In this document: positions 14,294 to 22,314 of the stretch, piece by piece | How positions within the stretch are numbered: the stretch's first letter is position 1 | How the letters are laid out: each line of letters begins with the position of its first letter | NCBI GenBank assembly: GCA_029940115.1 | Contig: JAOZRQ010000015.1 | Location: forward strand, 1-28,432 | Reading direction: 5' to 3' | Length of the DNA stretch: 28,432 bases | Source: Desulfobacterales bacterium | Lineage (GTDB): Bacteria; Desulfobacterota; Desulfobacteria; Desulfobacterales; 4be13 | Notes under the pieces: model-generated | Seen by the model: only the letters and a program-made list of their open reading frames with translations | The model's database searches: none | What the model was told of the DNA's origin: nothing | Made by a program: the position numbers and the translations under genes

Positions 14294-15472
14294 TTGGCAA
14301 CACCACATGACACAGCTGCCGATGTCCCGATCTGGCAGGATCCCTTCTGGCGTTCCATCATATGCCAAGCCTTCACGCTGACCATGGTGGGACTGCTTGG
14401 ATACTACCTTTTGACGAACACACTGACAAACCTTGAACGCCAGTCCATCGCGACCGGTTTCGACTTTCTGGAAAGGGAGTCCTCCTTTGAGATCGGCGAA
14501 TCCCTGATATCCTACTCGGCAGCCGACTCTTATGGCCGGGCCTTGTGGGTGGGGGTGTTGAACACCTTGAAGGTCTCTTTCATCGGAATTCTCATCACCG
14601 TCATCCTTGGCACACTGGTGGGGGTGGCCCGGCTATCTTCCAACTGGCTGGTATCCAAACTGGCGGCAACCTATATTGAGGTCTTGCAGGACATCCCGGT
14701 GTTGCTCCAGCTCTTTTTCTGGTATGCCATCTTTTATGAGGTGCTCCCATCCCCCCGCCAAGCGTTGAACCCGATGGACGGCCTGTTCCTGAGCAACCGG
14801 GGGCTGATATTCGCGGTTCCTGAATCGCATCCGGCTCATGGACACATGGCTTGGACCTTTCTGGCCGGCTGTGTGATCATCTTCCTCGTGCGGCGATGGG
14901 CAAAGGCGAGACAGGACAAGACCGGCAGACCCTTTCCCCTGTTTCAGCTCTCCCTTGGCATCCTCGTGGGACTTCCCCTGATCACATGGGCCCTGTCCGG
15001 CGCGCCCACAACACTTGATGTGCCGGCGCTCAGCGGGTTCAATTTCGAAGGCGGCGTGACGATCAGTCCGGAATTCGCCGCGCTCCTGCTCGGATTGGTG
15101 CTTTACACGGCCGCGTTTGTGGCCGAGATTGTCCGGGCCGGGATTCAGTCAGTGAGCCACGGACAGACCGAGGCGGCCATGTCCATAGGACTCCGGTCCG
15201 GGCACATCCTGAACTTGGTGATCCTGCCCCAAGCCCTCCGGGTCATCATCCCGCCCCTGACCAGCCAGTTGCTCAACCTGACCAAGAACAGCTCCCTTGC
15301 CGTGGCCATCGGATTTCCCGATTTCGTCTCGGTGGCCAACACCACCATCAACCAGACCGGACAGGCGGTTGAAGGCGTGGCCCTGATCATGGCGGTTTAT
15401 CTCTGTTTCAGCCTGCTGACCTCGGCGTTCATGAACTGGTATAATAAGAAAATGGCGCTGGTGGAAAGATAG
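14294..15472 (+). CDS. Polar amino-acid-type ABC transporter permease
   Basis: This inner-membrane permease is of the HisM/GlnP class, closest in size and layout to the AapQ/BztB group with a long insert. The product is 392 residues. A first membrane helix lies at about 25-45, the permease core starts near residue 80 (LWVGVLNTLKVSFIGILITV), and several helices follow. The ATPase-contacting EAA loop is clear near residues 295-315 (EAAMSIGLRSGHILNLVILP). The start is TTG at 14294, fixed by a perfect AAGGAGG 5 bases upstream. No ATPase, second permease or family-3 binding protein is encoded next to it in the window, so its partners must be elsewhere. Confidence 0.9.
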   Translation: MATPHDTAADVPIWQDPFWRSIICQAFTLTMVGLLGYYLLTNTLTNLERQSIATGFDFLERESSFEIGESLISYSAADSYGRALWVGVLNTLKVSFIGILITVILGTLVGVARLSSNWLVSKLAATYIEVLQDIPVLLQLFFWYAIFYEVLPSPRQALNPMDGLFLSNRGLIFAVPESHPAHGHMAWTFLAGCVIIFLVRRWAKARQDKTGRPFPLFQLSLGILVGLPLITWALSGAPTTLDVPALSGFNFEGGVTISPEFAALLLGLVLYTAAFVAEIVRAGIQSVSHGQTEAAMSIGLRSGHILNLVILPQALRVIIPPLTSQLLNLTKNSSLAVAIGFPDFVSVANTTINQTGQAVEGVALIMAVYLCFSLLTSAFMNWYNKKMALVER

Positions 15473-15483
15473 AATGAGACGTG

Positions 15484-15942
15484 ATGCGTGATGTGAACAA
15501 GGAAGGCATCCTTGAGATGCCGGACAGGACAACTTCATGGGATATGGGTCTGTCTGCGAATGTGAGGCGAAAGCTACTTTTGTCAGTCTCATCACTGTTG
15601 CATCCCCTGATTTATATGAGCATATTCGGCGAGTTTGACGAGATACTCCAACAATCACCTTCCGAGCGTGATCCCGAAACGGTGGGATATTATGCGAAGC
15701 TGTGCGGTGAATGGCATCAGATACTGAGCTCCCATCTGGAAAGGAACTCTTCCGAAAGCCGGGGGAGGCTTCCCCTTTTCGAGCGCATTCTCTGGAACCG
15801 CATTGAAGAGAGATATCTCGGTGAGATTGAGTGGTATGCGGAGTGTTTTGCCGACATGCTGAACCCTGACGAACACACTGAGCAGAACATAGAGATGATA
15901 CATGAAATGATGAGAGATGCCAAACAGAAATGCAAGCCGTGA
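15484..15942 (+). CDS. Conserved-looking helical hypothetical protein
   Basis: I do not recognise this family. The product is about 152 residues, acidic and predicted mostly alpha-helical, with no signal peptide or membrane helix. Tryptophan-containing helices (CGEWHQILSSHLER, LWNRIEERYLGEIEWYAECF) suggest a compact helical bundle. It starts 11 bases after the permease stop on the same strand and could be cotranscribed. The first codons overlap a GTGATGCGTGATG repeat, so the ATG at 15517, with AAGGAAGG 10 bases upstream, may be the real start (142 residues). A sigma-70-like promoter follows it, so the binding-protein gene downstream is probably a separate unit. Confidence 0.6.
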   Translation: MRDVNKEGILEMPDRTTSWDMGLSANVRRKLLLSVSSLLHPLIYMSIFGEFDEILQQSPSERDPETVGYYAKLCGEWHQILSSHLERNSSESRGRLPLFERILWNRIEERYLGEIEWYAECFADMLNPDEHTEQNIEMIHEMMRDAKQKCKP

Positions 15943-15975
15943 TATTCGCCGCATTTGATATTTCCATATTTCTTC

Positions 15976-16004
15976 TTGACCTTTCCTTTTTTTATTATTA
16001 TAGA
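15976..16004 (+). promoter_or_regulatory. Sigma-70-like promoter of the binding-protein gene
   Basis: TTGACC (15976-15981) and TATAGA (15999-16004) are separated by 17 bases of T-rich DNA. This would start transcription about 45-50 bases before the ATG at 16059, in an otherwise A/T-rich intergenic gap. Confidence 0.55.
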
Positions 16005-16058
16005 AGCATTGGTTTTGTCAATATAAATTGCATGACTTAAAAAAGGAGGAGAAAAGGA

Positions 16059-17612
16059 ATGAGAAAAGTGCTTGTATGCACCATGGCGGGACTGATGATC
16101 CTGTTCATGGGTGCGATGGCGGACGCCAAAACCCTGAAACTGGCCATGGACGCGGACCCGGTATCCCTGGACCCCCATGTGCAACTCTCCGGCGGGATGC
16201 TTCAGTATTCCCATATGGTATTTGACCCCCTGATTCGCTGGACAAAGGAGATGACCTTCGAACCCCGCCTTGCCACCAGATGGGAGCGGCTGGATGATCT
16301 GACCATGCGCTTTCATCTGCGTAAGGGAGTCAAGTTCCATTCCGGCAATCCGTTTACGGCAGAGGATGTGAAATGGACCATTGAGCGTCTCAAAAAGAGC
16401 CAAGATTACAAGGGACTGTTTGAGCCTTTTGAGGGGGCCAAGGTGGTGGATGACCACACGGTGGACATTGTCACCAAAAAGCCTTACGCCTTGGTTCTTA
16501 ACATGGGCACCTATATTTTCCCCATGGACCGACAATTTTACACTGGCAAGGATGAGGCTGGCCAGCCCAAGGATGCGATTGTCAAGGTCGGCCCCTCATT
16601 TGCCTTGGAAAACGAATCCGGCACGGGAAGATACAAAGTCACCGAGCGTGAACAGGGGGTGAAGACCGTCTTTGAGAAGTTTGCGGACCACTGGGACAAA
16701 GACTCCCCCGGAAATGCGGAGAAGATCGTCCTGACGCCCATCAAGAATGACGCGACCCGCGTGGCCGCGTTGCTGTCAGGGGATGTGGATTTCATCATGC
16801 CGGTCCCGCCCCAGGATTATGAGCGGATCAGGAAAGATGCCAACTGCCAACTGGTCACCATGTCCGGAAGCCGGATCATCACCCTTCAGTTGAACCAAGG
16901 ACGCCGTCCCGAGTTCAAGGACAAGCGGGTCCGCGAGGCCATGGCTTATGCCATCAACAACAAGGGCATTGTCAAGAAAATCATGAAAGGCACGGCCACC
17001 GTCGCGGGACAGCAGGGGCCTCCGGGATTTGTCGGATACAAGGAGAACTTGGTTCCCCGCCATGATTTGAAAAAGGCAAAGGCATTGATGAAGGAGGCCG
17101 GCTTGGAAAAGGGCTTCGAATGCACCATGATATCACCCAACAACCGGTATGTGAACGACGAGAAGATTGCTGAGGCGTCGGTCTCCATGCTCTCCAAGAT
17201 CAAGATCAAGGTGAATCTGAAGACCATGCCCAAGGCCCAGTACTGGGATCAGTTTGACGCGAAGGTCGCGGACATCCAGTTGATCGGTTGGCATTCGGAT
17301 ACCGAGGATTCGGCAAACTATACCGAATTCCTGCTGATGTGCATCAACAAGGAGACTGGCTACGGCCAGTACAACAGCGGCAACTACTGCAACCCGAAGG
17401 TGGATGAGCTGGTGTTGAAATCCCAGACTGAGACCGATCCGGAAAAACGGAAGGCCTTGCTTCAGGAAGTGGAACAGATTCTCTATGATGAGGCGGCATT
17501 CATTCCGCTCCATTGGCAGAATCTCTCCTGGGCCGGCAAAAAGAATCTGGATATTGAGCCGATTGTCAATGTCCAAAACTTTCCCTATTTCGGGGATATC
17601 GTGATCAAATAG
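16059..17612 (+). CDS. Periplasmic peptide/nickel-type ABC solute-binding protein (family 5)
   Basis: This binding protein of the DppA/OppA family captures peptides, or sometimes nickel or opines, in the periplasm. The product is 517 residues, the family's usual size. A signal peptide covers residues 1-23 (hydrophobic core, then ADA before KTLKLAMDADP). The N-terminal family signature is LDPHVQLSGGMLQYSHMVFDPL, followed by WTIERLKK and FSAEDV-like FTAEDVKW. RVREAMAYAINNKGI and a C-terminal IPLHWQNLSW are also typical. GGAGGAGAAAAGGA precedes the ATG. No dpp-type permease or ATPase is nearby, and the adjacent permease belongs to the amino-acid class, so it is probably an orphan or a remnant of a split operon. 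Confidence 0.92.
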   Translation: MRKVLVCTMAGLMILFMGAMADAKTLKLAMDADPVSLDPHVQLSGGMLQYSHMVFDPLIRWTKEMTFEPRLATRWERLDDLTMRFHLRKGVKFHSGNPFTAEDVKWTIERLKKSQDYKGLFEPFEGAKVVDDHTVDIVTKKPYALVLNMGTYIFPMDRQFYTGKDEAGQPKDAIVKVGPSFALENESGTGRYKVTEREQGVKTVFEKFADHWDKDSPGNAEKIVLTPIKNDATRVAALLSGDVDFIMPVPPQDYERIRKDANCQLVTMSGSRIITLQLNQGRRPEFKDKRVREAMAYAINNKGIVKKIMKGTATVAGQQGPPGFVGYKENLVPRHDLKKAKALMKEAGLEKGFECTMISPNNRYVNDEKIAEASVSMLSKIKIKVNLKTMPKAQYWDQFDAKVADIQLIGWHSDTEDSANYTEFLLMCINKETGYGQYNSGNYCNPKVDELVLKSQTETDPEKRKALLQEVEQILYDEAAFIPLHWQNLSWAGKKNLDIEPIVNVQNFPYFGDIVIK

Positions 17613-17615
17613 GTC

Positions 17616-17846
17616 TGACTATAACGCTTTTTGGGGAGCCCCTGAACATGAACGTGCCCGTGAACATGAACGTGCCCGTGAACATGAACGTGCCCGTGAA
17701 CATGAACGTGAACGTGAACATGAACGTGCCCGTGAACATGAACATGAACGTGAACATGAACGTGAATGAATGTTCACATCAGGATTCAAGTTCAAGCTCA
17801 AGCTTGCGGGCACGTTCACAGGGCTCCCCCAAATCCGTTATAATCA
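17616..17846. mobile_element. Complete family B element with GTGAAC hexamer repeats
   Basis: The ends are inverted: TGACTATAACG...GGGGAGCCC at 17616 on, and GGGCTCCCCCAAATC...GTTATAATCA ending at 17846. Between them are about 20 GAACNT/GCCCGT hexamers on the left and a few complementary GTTCAA/GTTCAC units on the right. It begins 3 bases after the stop of the binding-protein gene. Long frames such as MNVPVNMNVPV are repeat artefacts. Confidence 0.8.
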
Positions 17847-17863
17847 GCATATTTCATCCTTCA

Positions 17864-18283
17864 CTATTGGTACAGCTTTTTCCAAGGATGCCGGGAGGTC
17901 TCTTGGCAATTGGCCAAGGCCAGATAAAAGGCCCCCACTGCCAACTCCGCACAGTGGATGTGATCCGGGGGCAGGGTCTCCAGAAATTTCGCCACGTCCT
18001 CAGGCGTGATCTCCCACGCCTCCCCCAAGGTTTTCCCTTCTGTCATATGGGCCACAGTGTTCGCGCAGGCATTGGTGTTCATGCATCCGTTGATCTGAAG
18101 GGAGACCGAATGGATATGGTCATTTTGCAATGTCAGAAACATTTCCACCGTGTCGCCGCAGTCCCCGGTCTTCTTTCCGTATCCATCAGGTTTTTTCATG
18201 GTCTCATGCCTGTCCGTGCGAAAGGCCATTTCCAGGAAATGCAAAGAATGCTCCTGCCAGAAATCAGGCTTCTCTTGTTCCAT
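17864..18283 (-). CDS. IscU/NifU-like iron-sulfur scaffold protein
   Basis: This is an iron-sulfur cluster assembly scaffold of the IscU/NifU N-terminal fold. The product is 139 residues. The three cluster-ligand cysteines are in typical settings: GDCGD (Cys42), INGCMNTNAC (Cys67) and HIHCAELA (Cys111). The EGKTLGEAWEIT and LETLPPDHIHC segments also match the family. The N-terminus lacks the usual NPRNVG motif and an extra cysteine follows at 73, so it belongs to a divergent branch common in anaerobes (inference). A GAGGAAAAA ribosome site precedes the ATG at 18283. It is monocistronic and convergent with the binding-protein gene. Confidence 0.85.
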   Translation of the reverse strand: MEQEKPDFWQEHSLHFLEMAFRTDRHETMKKPDGYGKKTGDCGDTVEMFLTLQNDHIHSVSLQINGCMNTNACANTVAHMTEGKTLGEAWEITPEDVAKFLETLPPDHIHCAELAVGAFYLALANCQETSRHPWKKLYQ

Positions 18284-18329
18284 TTTTTCCTCAGATGTTA
18301 AGATAAAAGGCAGTCATAAGTCCTAAGTT

Positions 18330-18426
18330 TACAAGAAACCCGGCTTTTTCTTGCGGCTGGGAGGTCAGCCCGTTTGGGAAAAAGCCGGGTTTCTCGCCCG
18401 TTCCCAATTTTTTGTCCTGTACACAG
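18330..18426. mobile_element. Partial family C element
   Basis: AAACCCGGCTTTTTCTTGC pairs with GGGAAAAAGCCGGGTTTC, and the right end carries TTTTTTGTCCTGTACACAG exactly as in the 14048-14170 element. The left terminal repeat is degraded (about 18321-18335), and no target duplication is seen. Confidence 0.75.
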
Positions 18427-18473
18427 CAGTGGAATATTCAGTACATGCTACATATCAAAAAATGATTTTATAG

Positions 18474-18637
18474 CCTAAATTGAGCGATTCTTTGGCCTGA
18501 ACATGATTCCTTCCCTGCAATTCCAGGGGTTCGGCGATTTTCGGGCTTTCACCCATTGGGTGAAAGCCCTGAAATGGGCAAACCCTTCAATGTCAGAACA
18601 TCAGCCAGTTTTGCTGACAGGAATCGCTCAATTTAGG
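18474..18637. mobile_element. 164-bp MITE with TATAG target duplication
   Basis: Perfect 17-base terminal inverted repeats, CCTAAATTGAGCGATTC (18474-18490) and its complement (18621-18637), enclose a non-coding core with a hairpin (GGGCTTTCACC/GGTGAAAGCCC at 18543-18569). TATAG flanks both sides (18469-18473, 18638-18642). Sequence and duplication length differ from family C, so it belongs to a different transposition family. Confidence 0.9.
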
Positions 18638-18680
18638 TATAGTCAAATGGTTTTATCTGAGCAAAATGAGGATGCCAAAA

Positions 18681-18813
18681 AATCAGTGCTGAGGCATGAA
18701 TTGATCATTGCCCGAAATTCAGGTGTTCCGGGAGAATCATGATTTTTTTTGTCTCCTGCCATTTTTGCCCAACACATGGGTTGTCTGGCAAAAGTCATGC
18801 CTCAACACTGAAT
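18681..18813. repeat. Inverted repeat beside the Panacea stub
   Basis: AATCAGTGCTGAGGCATGA (18681 on) matches the complement of 18793-18813 at 18 of 21 bases. The right part also contains GGGTTGTCTGGCAAAA, which recurs at about 19229. Its edge lies about 30 bases from the premature end of the Panacea stub. Confidence 0.6.
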
Positions 18814-18841
18814 CAGACTGGCAAGGCTTGACTTTTTCATT

Positions 18842-18931
18842 TCAGGCCAGTTTTTGGAGCTTCATCGCCGTCATCTCTCCCTGCTTTTCAAGGATATGTT
18901 TGGCAACATCAAAGATGGTGGGTTTCCTCAT
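18842..18931 (-). pseudogene. Truncated Panacea-domain (DUF4065/SocA-like) antitoxin stub
   Basis: This 29-codon frame starts at ATG 18931 with a strong AAGGAGG 5 bases upstream. The product begins MRKPTIFDVAKHILEKQGEM and continues TAMKLQKLA before a TGA. This is the characteristic start of Panacea (DUF4065) antitoxin proteins, in which MKLQKL is normally followed by VYYSQAW and another 100 or so residues. The rest of the gene is missing, and an inverted-repeat element lies just beyond the stop. It is too short to be in a standard gene list, and a functional protein is unlikely. Confidence 0.7.
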
Positions 18932-19614
18932 AAAGGCCTCCTTAATATTGAATCAACCCATGTTCTGTCTCAGAAGTTTATGATCTTCCTTTCATTCCAT
19001 AATTTGAGAATGTCAAATATCATGATTCAGTTGGCCGGTCAAGCCTTATTTGTCTGTGCGCTCTGAGAACACCCAGATTCTTTTCCCGCCTGAACCGCCT
19101 TCAAATCCCCTGCCGGAACATCTTTTGGGCATTTGGGCATACGGCTTGTTTTCTGCTCACAGGCTCCTGTCTGCTGGTCAGTAGTTGAGACAACTGATGA
19201 ACATCATGCTCTGGGAATTGTCTGCTTATGGGTTGTCTGGCAAAAAGTTGTCCAGACAAACTGAAAAAGAATGAGGAGCATGAAAAAAGTCTTGACAACA
19301 CGGTTTTGTTCATTATCATCAATGTGATGATTAAGACAGATTTTGGAGTCATCCGGAAACTGTTCAAAATGGGGGATTATCCAGTTGGGATATTGGCAGG
19401 GATGTGTGGGCCGCGCGGTCGGGATCGGAAGGCCGCGATCAGCGGATCTTTGGGAAGGTCGCCCTGTGGGATCTGGGGACCGGGATATGGGAGAGGTCAG
19501 CTGGGAAGATTGAAATGCGGCTGGCCACTTGGACAGAAGTTTTGTCAGGACTTGAACAGAAACTGCTCAATCACTGGTCATGTGGCTTCAGTTCAGGATA
19601 AAGGGATAACACTC
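18932..19614. other. Intergenic region before the Doc module, no gene supported
   Basis: About 680 bases without a convincing gene. A frame is open from 19228 into the next gene but its first 129 codons have no recognisable features. A hairpin with 8-base arms (TTGTCTGG/CCAGACAA) lies at about 19232-19258. The base composition shifts to G/C-rich around 19400-19500, unlike its flanks. Confidence 0.4.
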
Positions 19615-20106
19615 ATGGAATATACACAGACATATGAAAATATTGATGTGCTTGCAACGCTGACAGAATCTGTCTGCAAAATAATGACCGAAATTCGGAC
19701 TGCCAGAAACGGCATTGTTGTCACGTCAGCCATGCATATCCTGCTTGTCCTGCTTGTTGTTCTCGGCAAAAAATCAGCCGGAGAGACCGAAAAACTCAGC
19801 AATGACGAGCTGAAAAACAGTTTCGGACATATAAAAAAATCGGTGAGCGGTTATTCCGAACTGAGGAAACTGCTTCACAGCACTGACAGATTCGGAATTT
19901 ACAGACGTTTTTTTGATCATGTCGCAGATGACTGGGACGAAATTGCGGAGAGATGTCTGCTTGTTGCGGATCCCGACATCAGAGACATCATTGAGACATA
20001 TGGTGTCGAAGATGCGGTGAACACTTTCAGTGATGTCAGCGAAACTCTGGGTATGCTTGACACACCGGAATGGGACGAGGCTTTTGAATATCTTGCGGCA
20101 AACTGA
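19615..20106 (+). CDS. Unrecognised protein paired with the Doc toxin, possible antitoxin
   Basis: I do not recognise this family. The product is 163 residues from ATG 19615, with GGGA 8 bases upstream. Residues 33-51 are strongly hydrophobic (GIVVTSAMHILLVLLVVLG) and could be a membrane helix or a buried core helix. The C-terminal two thirds is acidic and helical, with an aspartate/glutamate-rich tail (SETLGMLDTPEWDEAFEYL). It ends 10 bases before the Doc start, and the Doc ribosome site overlaps its stop codon, so the two are translationally linked. Position suggests the antitoxin role normally filled by Phd, but it does not look like Phd. No function is shown. Confidence 0.6.
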   Translation: MEYTQTYENIDVLATLTESVCKIMTEIRTARNGIVVTSAMHILLVLLVVLGKKSAGETEKLSNDELKNSFGHIKKSVSGYSELRKLLHSTDRFGIYRRFFDHVADDWDEIAERCLLVADPDIRDIIETYGVEDAVNTFSDVSETLGMLDTPEWDEAFEYLAAN

Positions 20107-20116
20107 GGATATGCTT

Positions 20117-20542
20117 ATGTGTCTGTCTCCGTCAGCAATCATAGTGTTCAACAGAAAAGCGCTGAAAAAGTTCGGCGGTTTCGGCGGTGCCACAAACGGC
20201 ATAAGAAACCGGTCTGACTTGGAAAATCTTTCCGAATATGTCGAGTATGCGGCAGACATGTACGGATGGGATGACATACAGAAATACTGTCTCGCCGTCT
20301 ATCAGATTGTGAAGTTGCACCCGTTCACAGACGGCAACAAACGCACCGCAGGATATGTTCTCCTGAACTGTCTGAGAAAAAAAGGTTTCTCTTACACAGG
20401 CAGGGAAAAGGACCTTGCGGAACAAATAATTGGGCTTGCGAAAACAGATCCGGGCAAAAAGGAGGAGTCTGTGCTGAATTTTTCATATTTTATAAAATCC
20501 AAGCTCCAAAAGAGAGAGATTCGCCATATAACCCCATATTGA
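20117..20542 (+). CDS. doc: Doc/Fic-family (death-on-curing type) toxin
   Basis: Fic-fold proteins modify targets with a nucleotide phosphate; Doc-type members phosphorylate EF-Tu. The product is 141 residues. The active-site motif HPFTDGNKRTA (His68-Arg76) is the Doc-like NKR version and not the GNGR of AMP-transferring Fic proteins. The upstream GGATNGIRNRSDLE segment and the YCLAVYQIVKL helix fit the death-on-curing family. I chose ATG 20117 because GAGG lies 8 bases upstream; ATG 20111 is only 2 bases from it. The gene seems intact. Its partner is the unrecognised 163-residue protein just upstream. Confidence 0.85.
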   Translation: MCLSPSAIIVFNRKALKKFGGFGGATNGIRNRSDLENLSEYVEYAADMYGWDDIQKYCLAVYQIVKLHPFTDGNKRTAGYVLLNCLRKKGFSYTGREKDLAEQIIGLAKTDPGKKEESVLNFSYFIKSKLQKREIRHITPY

Positions 20543-20616
20543 AGCGGGTGCGACGTGAAAGTCGCTGATTTGACACCGTCATACGACGCCAGTTTACACT
20601 TGCATGGGATCGCATA

Positions 20617-21606
20617 ATGACTCCTCAAAAGGCATCAAAATCTGAAGACTATGTCGAACTGGCCGAAAAGAACGCCGGTTCCCGGGCGGTTGAACATCTC
20701 ATTGACTGGCATCTCTTCCAAATTATGGAGATCAGGGAGCAATACCCCTTGGATGATCTTGACCTCCTCAGCATTGATCTGAGAGACAACCACAATGTGA
20801 AAAAGAGTGTCAGAAAGGAGGTCGGCCGATTGCAGGAGAAGGTCAGACTGGTGATTGATGCGGTGACGCGACGGATCGCTGATCGGAAGTATCACTCAAC
20901 CGAACAGGCGATTGAGGGGATGAAGCTCTCCAAGAATGAGCGGACAAAGTTCAATGAGTTGCTGAACAGCGACAAGAATGTTCACATCTCCTGCCAGTCC
21001 CTCAAGGTCGCGGTGGATGTCTTCTTGGAACTGAACAAACGGATCATCCGAAAAATAGAGGAGAGCGAGGCATCATCCGACAAACAGGCCGCGAGGCGGA
21101 TGATATTGGGAAATGCGATCATCGTGTATGAGCTCCTTGATTTCATCATCACTTACATCGAATCGTTCAAAATCGCCGGTATTGAGGAGATCAACGAGAT
21201 ATACGCCAGCGCGTGTCGTGAGAACAGACGACTCCTGGAAAAGGAGAACGAGCGGGAAAAGCGGGCCAATTCGGAACAGATCATCGCCGAGGTCAGGGAT
21301 CAGATCCTCACCGATGTCAACGGCCGGAAAGAGGTCATTTCAAAGCTTTCCCAAGAATGGGACGCGTATATCCGGACCATCAATGAGAAAAAGGAAAAGA
21401 CCGCCACCATAGATGAGAACCTCCCCTCATTGAAGCTGATGAGAGACAATGCAAAGGGGCAGATCGAAGTCTTGCAGGCGGCCTTGGTGCTCGGCATTGT
21501 CAAGACCAACTTGGGGGCCATTCAGTCCTCAATGGAGGCTTTGCAGAAGATCGAACTCGTGACCCTCTCTCCCGACAGGATACGCATCCTGCTCGGGGAC
21601 ACATAG
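20617..21606 (+). CDS. Large helical, coiled-coil hypothetical protein
   Basis: I do not recognise this family. The product is 329 residues, highly charged and mostly alpha-helical, with no signal peptide. Residues about 200-245 (SACRENRRLLEKENEREKR and on) look like a coiled coil. One hydrophobic stretch (IIVYELLDFIITYIESF, about 169-185) is more like a buried helix than a membrane span. It starts 74 bases after the Doc gene on the same strand and ends directly at a microsatellite block. Codon use is G/C-richer than in the Doc pair, so they may have different origins. The ribosome site is weak (GGGA). Confidence 0.6.
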   Translation: MTPQKASKSEDYVELAEKNAGSRAVEHLIDWHLFQIMEIREQYPLDDLDLLSIDLRDNHNVKKSVRKEVGRLQEKVRLVIDAVTRRIADRKYHSTEQAIEGMKLSKNERTKFNELLNSDKNVHISCQSLKVAVDVFLELNKRIIRKIEESEASSDKQAARRMILGNAIIVYELLDFIITYIESFKIAGIEEINEIYASACRENRRLLEKENEREKRANSEQIIAEVRDQILTDVNGRKEVISKLSQEWDAYIRTINEKKEKTATIDENLPSLKLMRDNAKGQIEVLQAALVLGIVKTNLGAIQSSMEALQKIELVTLSPDRIRILLGDT

Positions 21607-21775
21607 GAAGGATGAAGGTTGAAGGATGAAATATGAAATATGAAATATGAAGGATGAAATATGAAGGATGAAATATGAAGGTTGAAGGTTGAAGGTTGAA
21701 GGATGAAATGTAAAACGTGAGGCGTGATGCGTGAAACGTGAGGCGTGAAACGTGAACGTGAATTTAAACTTCAGA
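21607..21775. repeat. AAGGATGAAATATGAA and GAGGCGTGAAACGT microsatellites
   Basis: About 100 bases of GAAGGATGAAATATGAA-type units, the same family as 9092-9940, are followed by CGTGAGGCGTGATGCGTGAAA units. The block separates the coiled-coil gene from the zinc-ribbon gene. Confidence 0.85.
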
Positions 21776-21796
21776 TAACCCAGAACCCAGAACCTC

Positions 21797-22192
21797 ATGC
21801 AAAATAAAGGACCAATCAAGTTCCGATGTCCCGGATGTGATCAGCTTCTCCGGGCCGAAGATGACTCAGCCGGGAGAAGGATCAAATGTCCGTCCTGCTC
21901 GGCGGACCTGACGGTTCCTGCGGGATCAAACACGCATTACAGCCATCTGACAGACGCTGAGTTGGAAAAACGCCTTGAAACGATAGCTGACCGAAAGGAG
22001 CGGGATGCCATCGTGGAGGAGCTGACCAACCGGTTTACGCACCACTACATCCGCCTCATTGAGGATCAATCTGATCCCAAGATAAGCGGGGACCAGATGA
22101 TGGAGAAAATGATGGGGCAGCTTTCCGCGTCCTATTTGATGGTCAGATCATTCCTGACGAGATTGATAGGTTATTTGTCCAAAGATCTGTAA
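21797..22192 (+). CDS. Small zinc-ribbon protein
   Basis: The product is 131 residues. The N-terminus is a zinc ribbon with two CxxC knuckles: CPGC near residue 11 and CPSC near residue 32 (FRCPGCDQLL...IKCPSCSADLTV). Such ribbons are found at the start of many unrelated bacterial proteins. The remainder is helical and charged, ending in a mildly hydrophobic segment (LMVRSFLTRLIGYL). No ribosome site is clear, and the start is chosen by position ahead of the ribbon. The function cannot be assigned. Confidence 0.65.
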   Translation: MQNKGPIKFRCPGCDQLLRAEDDSAGRRIKCPSCSADLTVPAGSNTHYSHLTDAELEKRLETIADRKERDAIVEELTNRFTHHYIRLIEDQSDPKISGDQMMEKMMGQLSASYLMVRSFLTRLIGYLSKDL

Positions 22193-22314
22193 ACTGTAAG
22201 CTGTAAGTTCCTGTAGGATCAGAAGGTTAAGCGAATATTCCCAAAAAATCGGCAAGTTGATTCTCCAAACAAATCCAGATGGAAAATTCCAGTGCCAAGA
22301 AAGCGACATGAATG

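Noticed and set aside
17648..18301. 217-codon plus-strand frame starting MNVPVNMNVPV
   Set aside because: It starts in the hexamer repeat and continues antisense to the IscU-like gene, whose family motifs on the minus strand are clear.
19228..19614. N-terminal extension of the Doc partner to 292 codons
   Set aside because: The extra 129 codons look non-coding and the ATG at 19615 has its own ribosome site.
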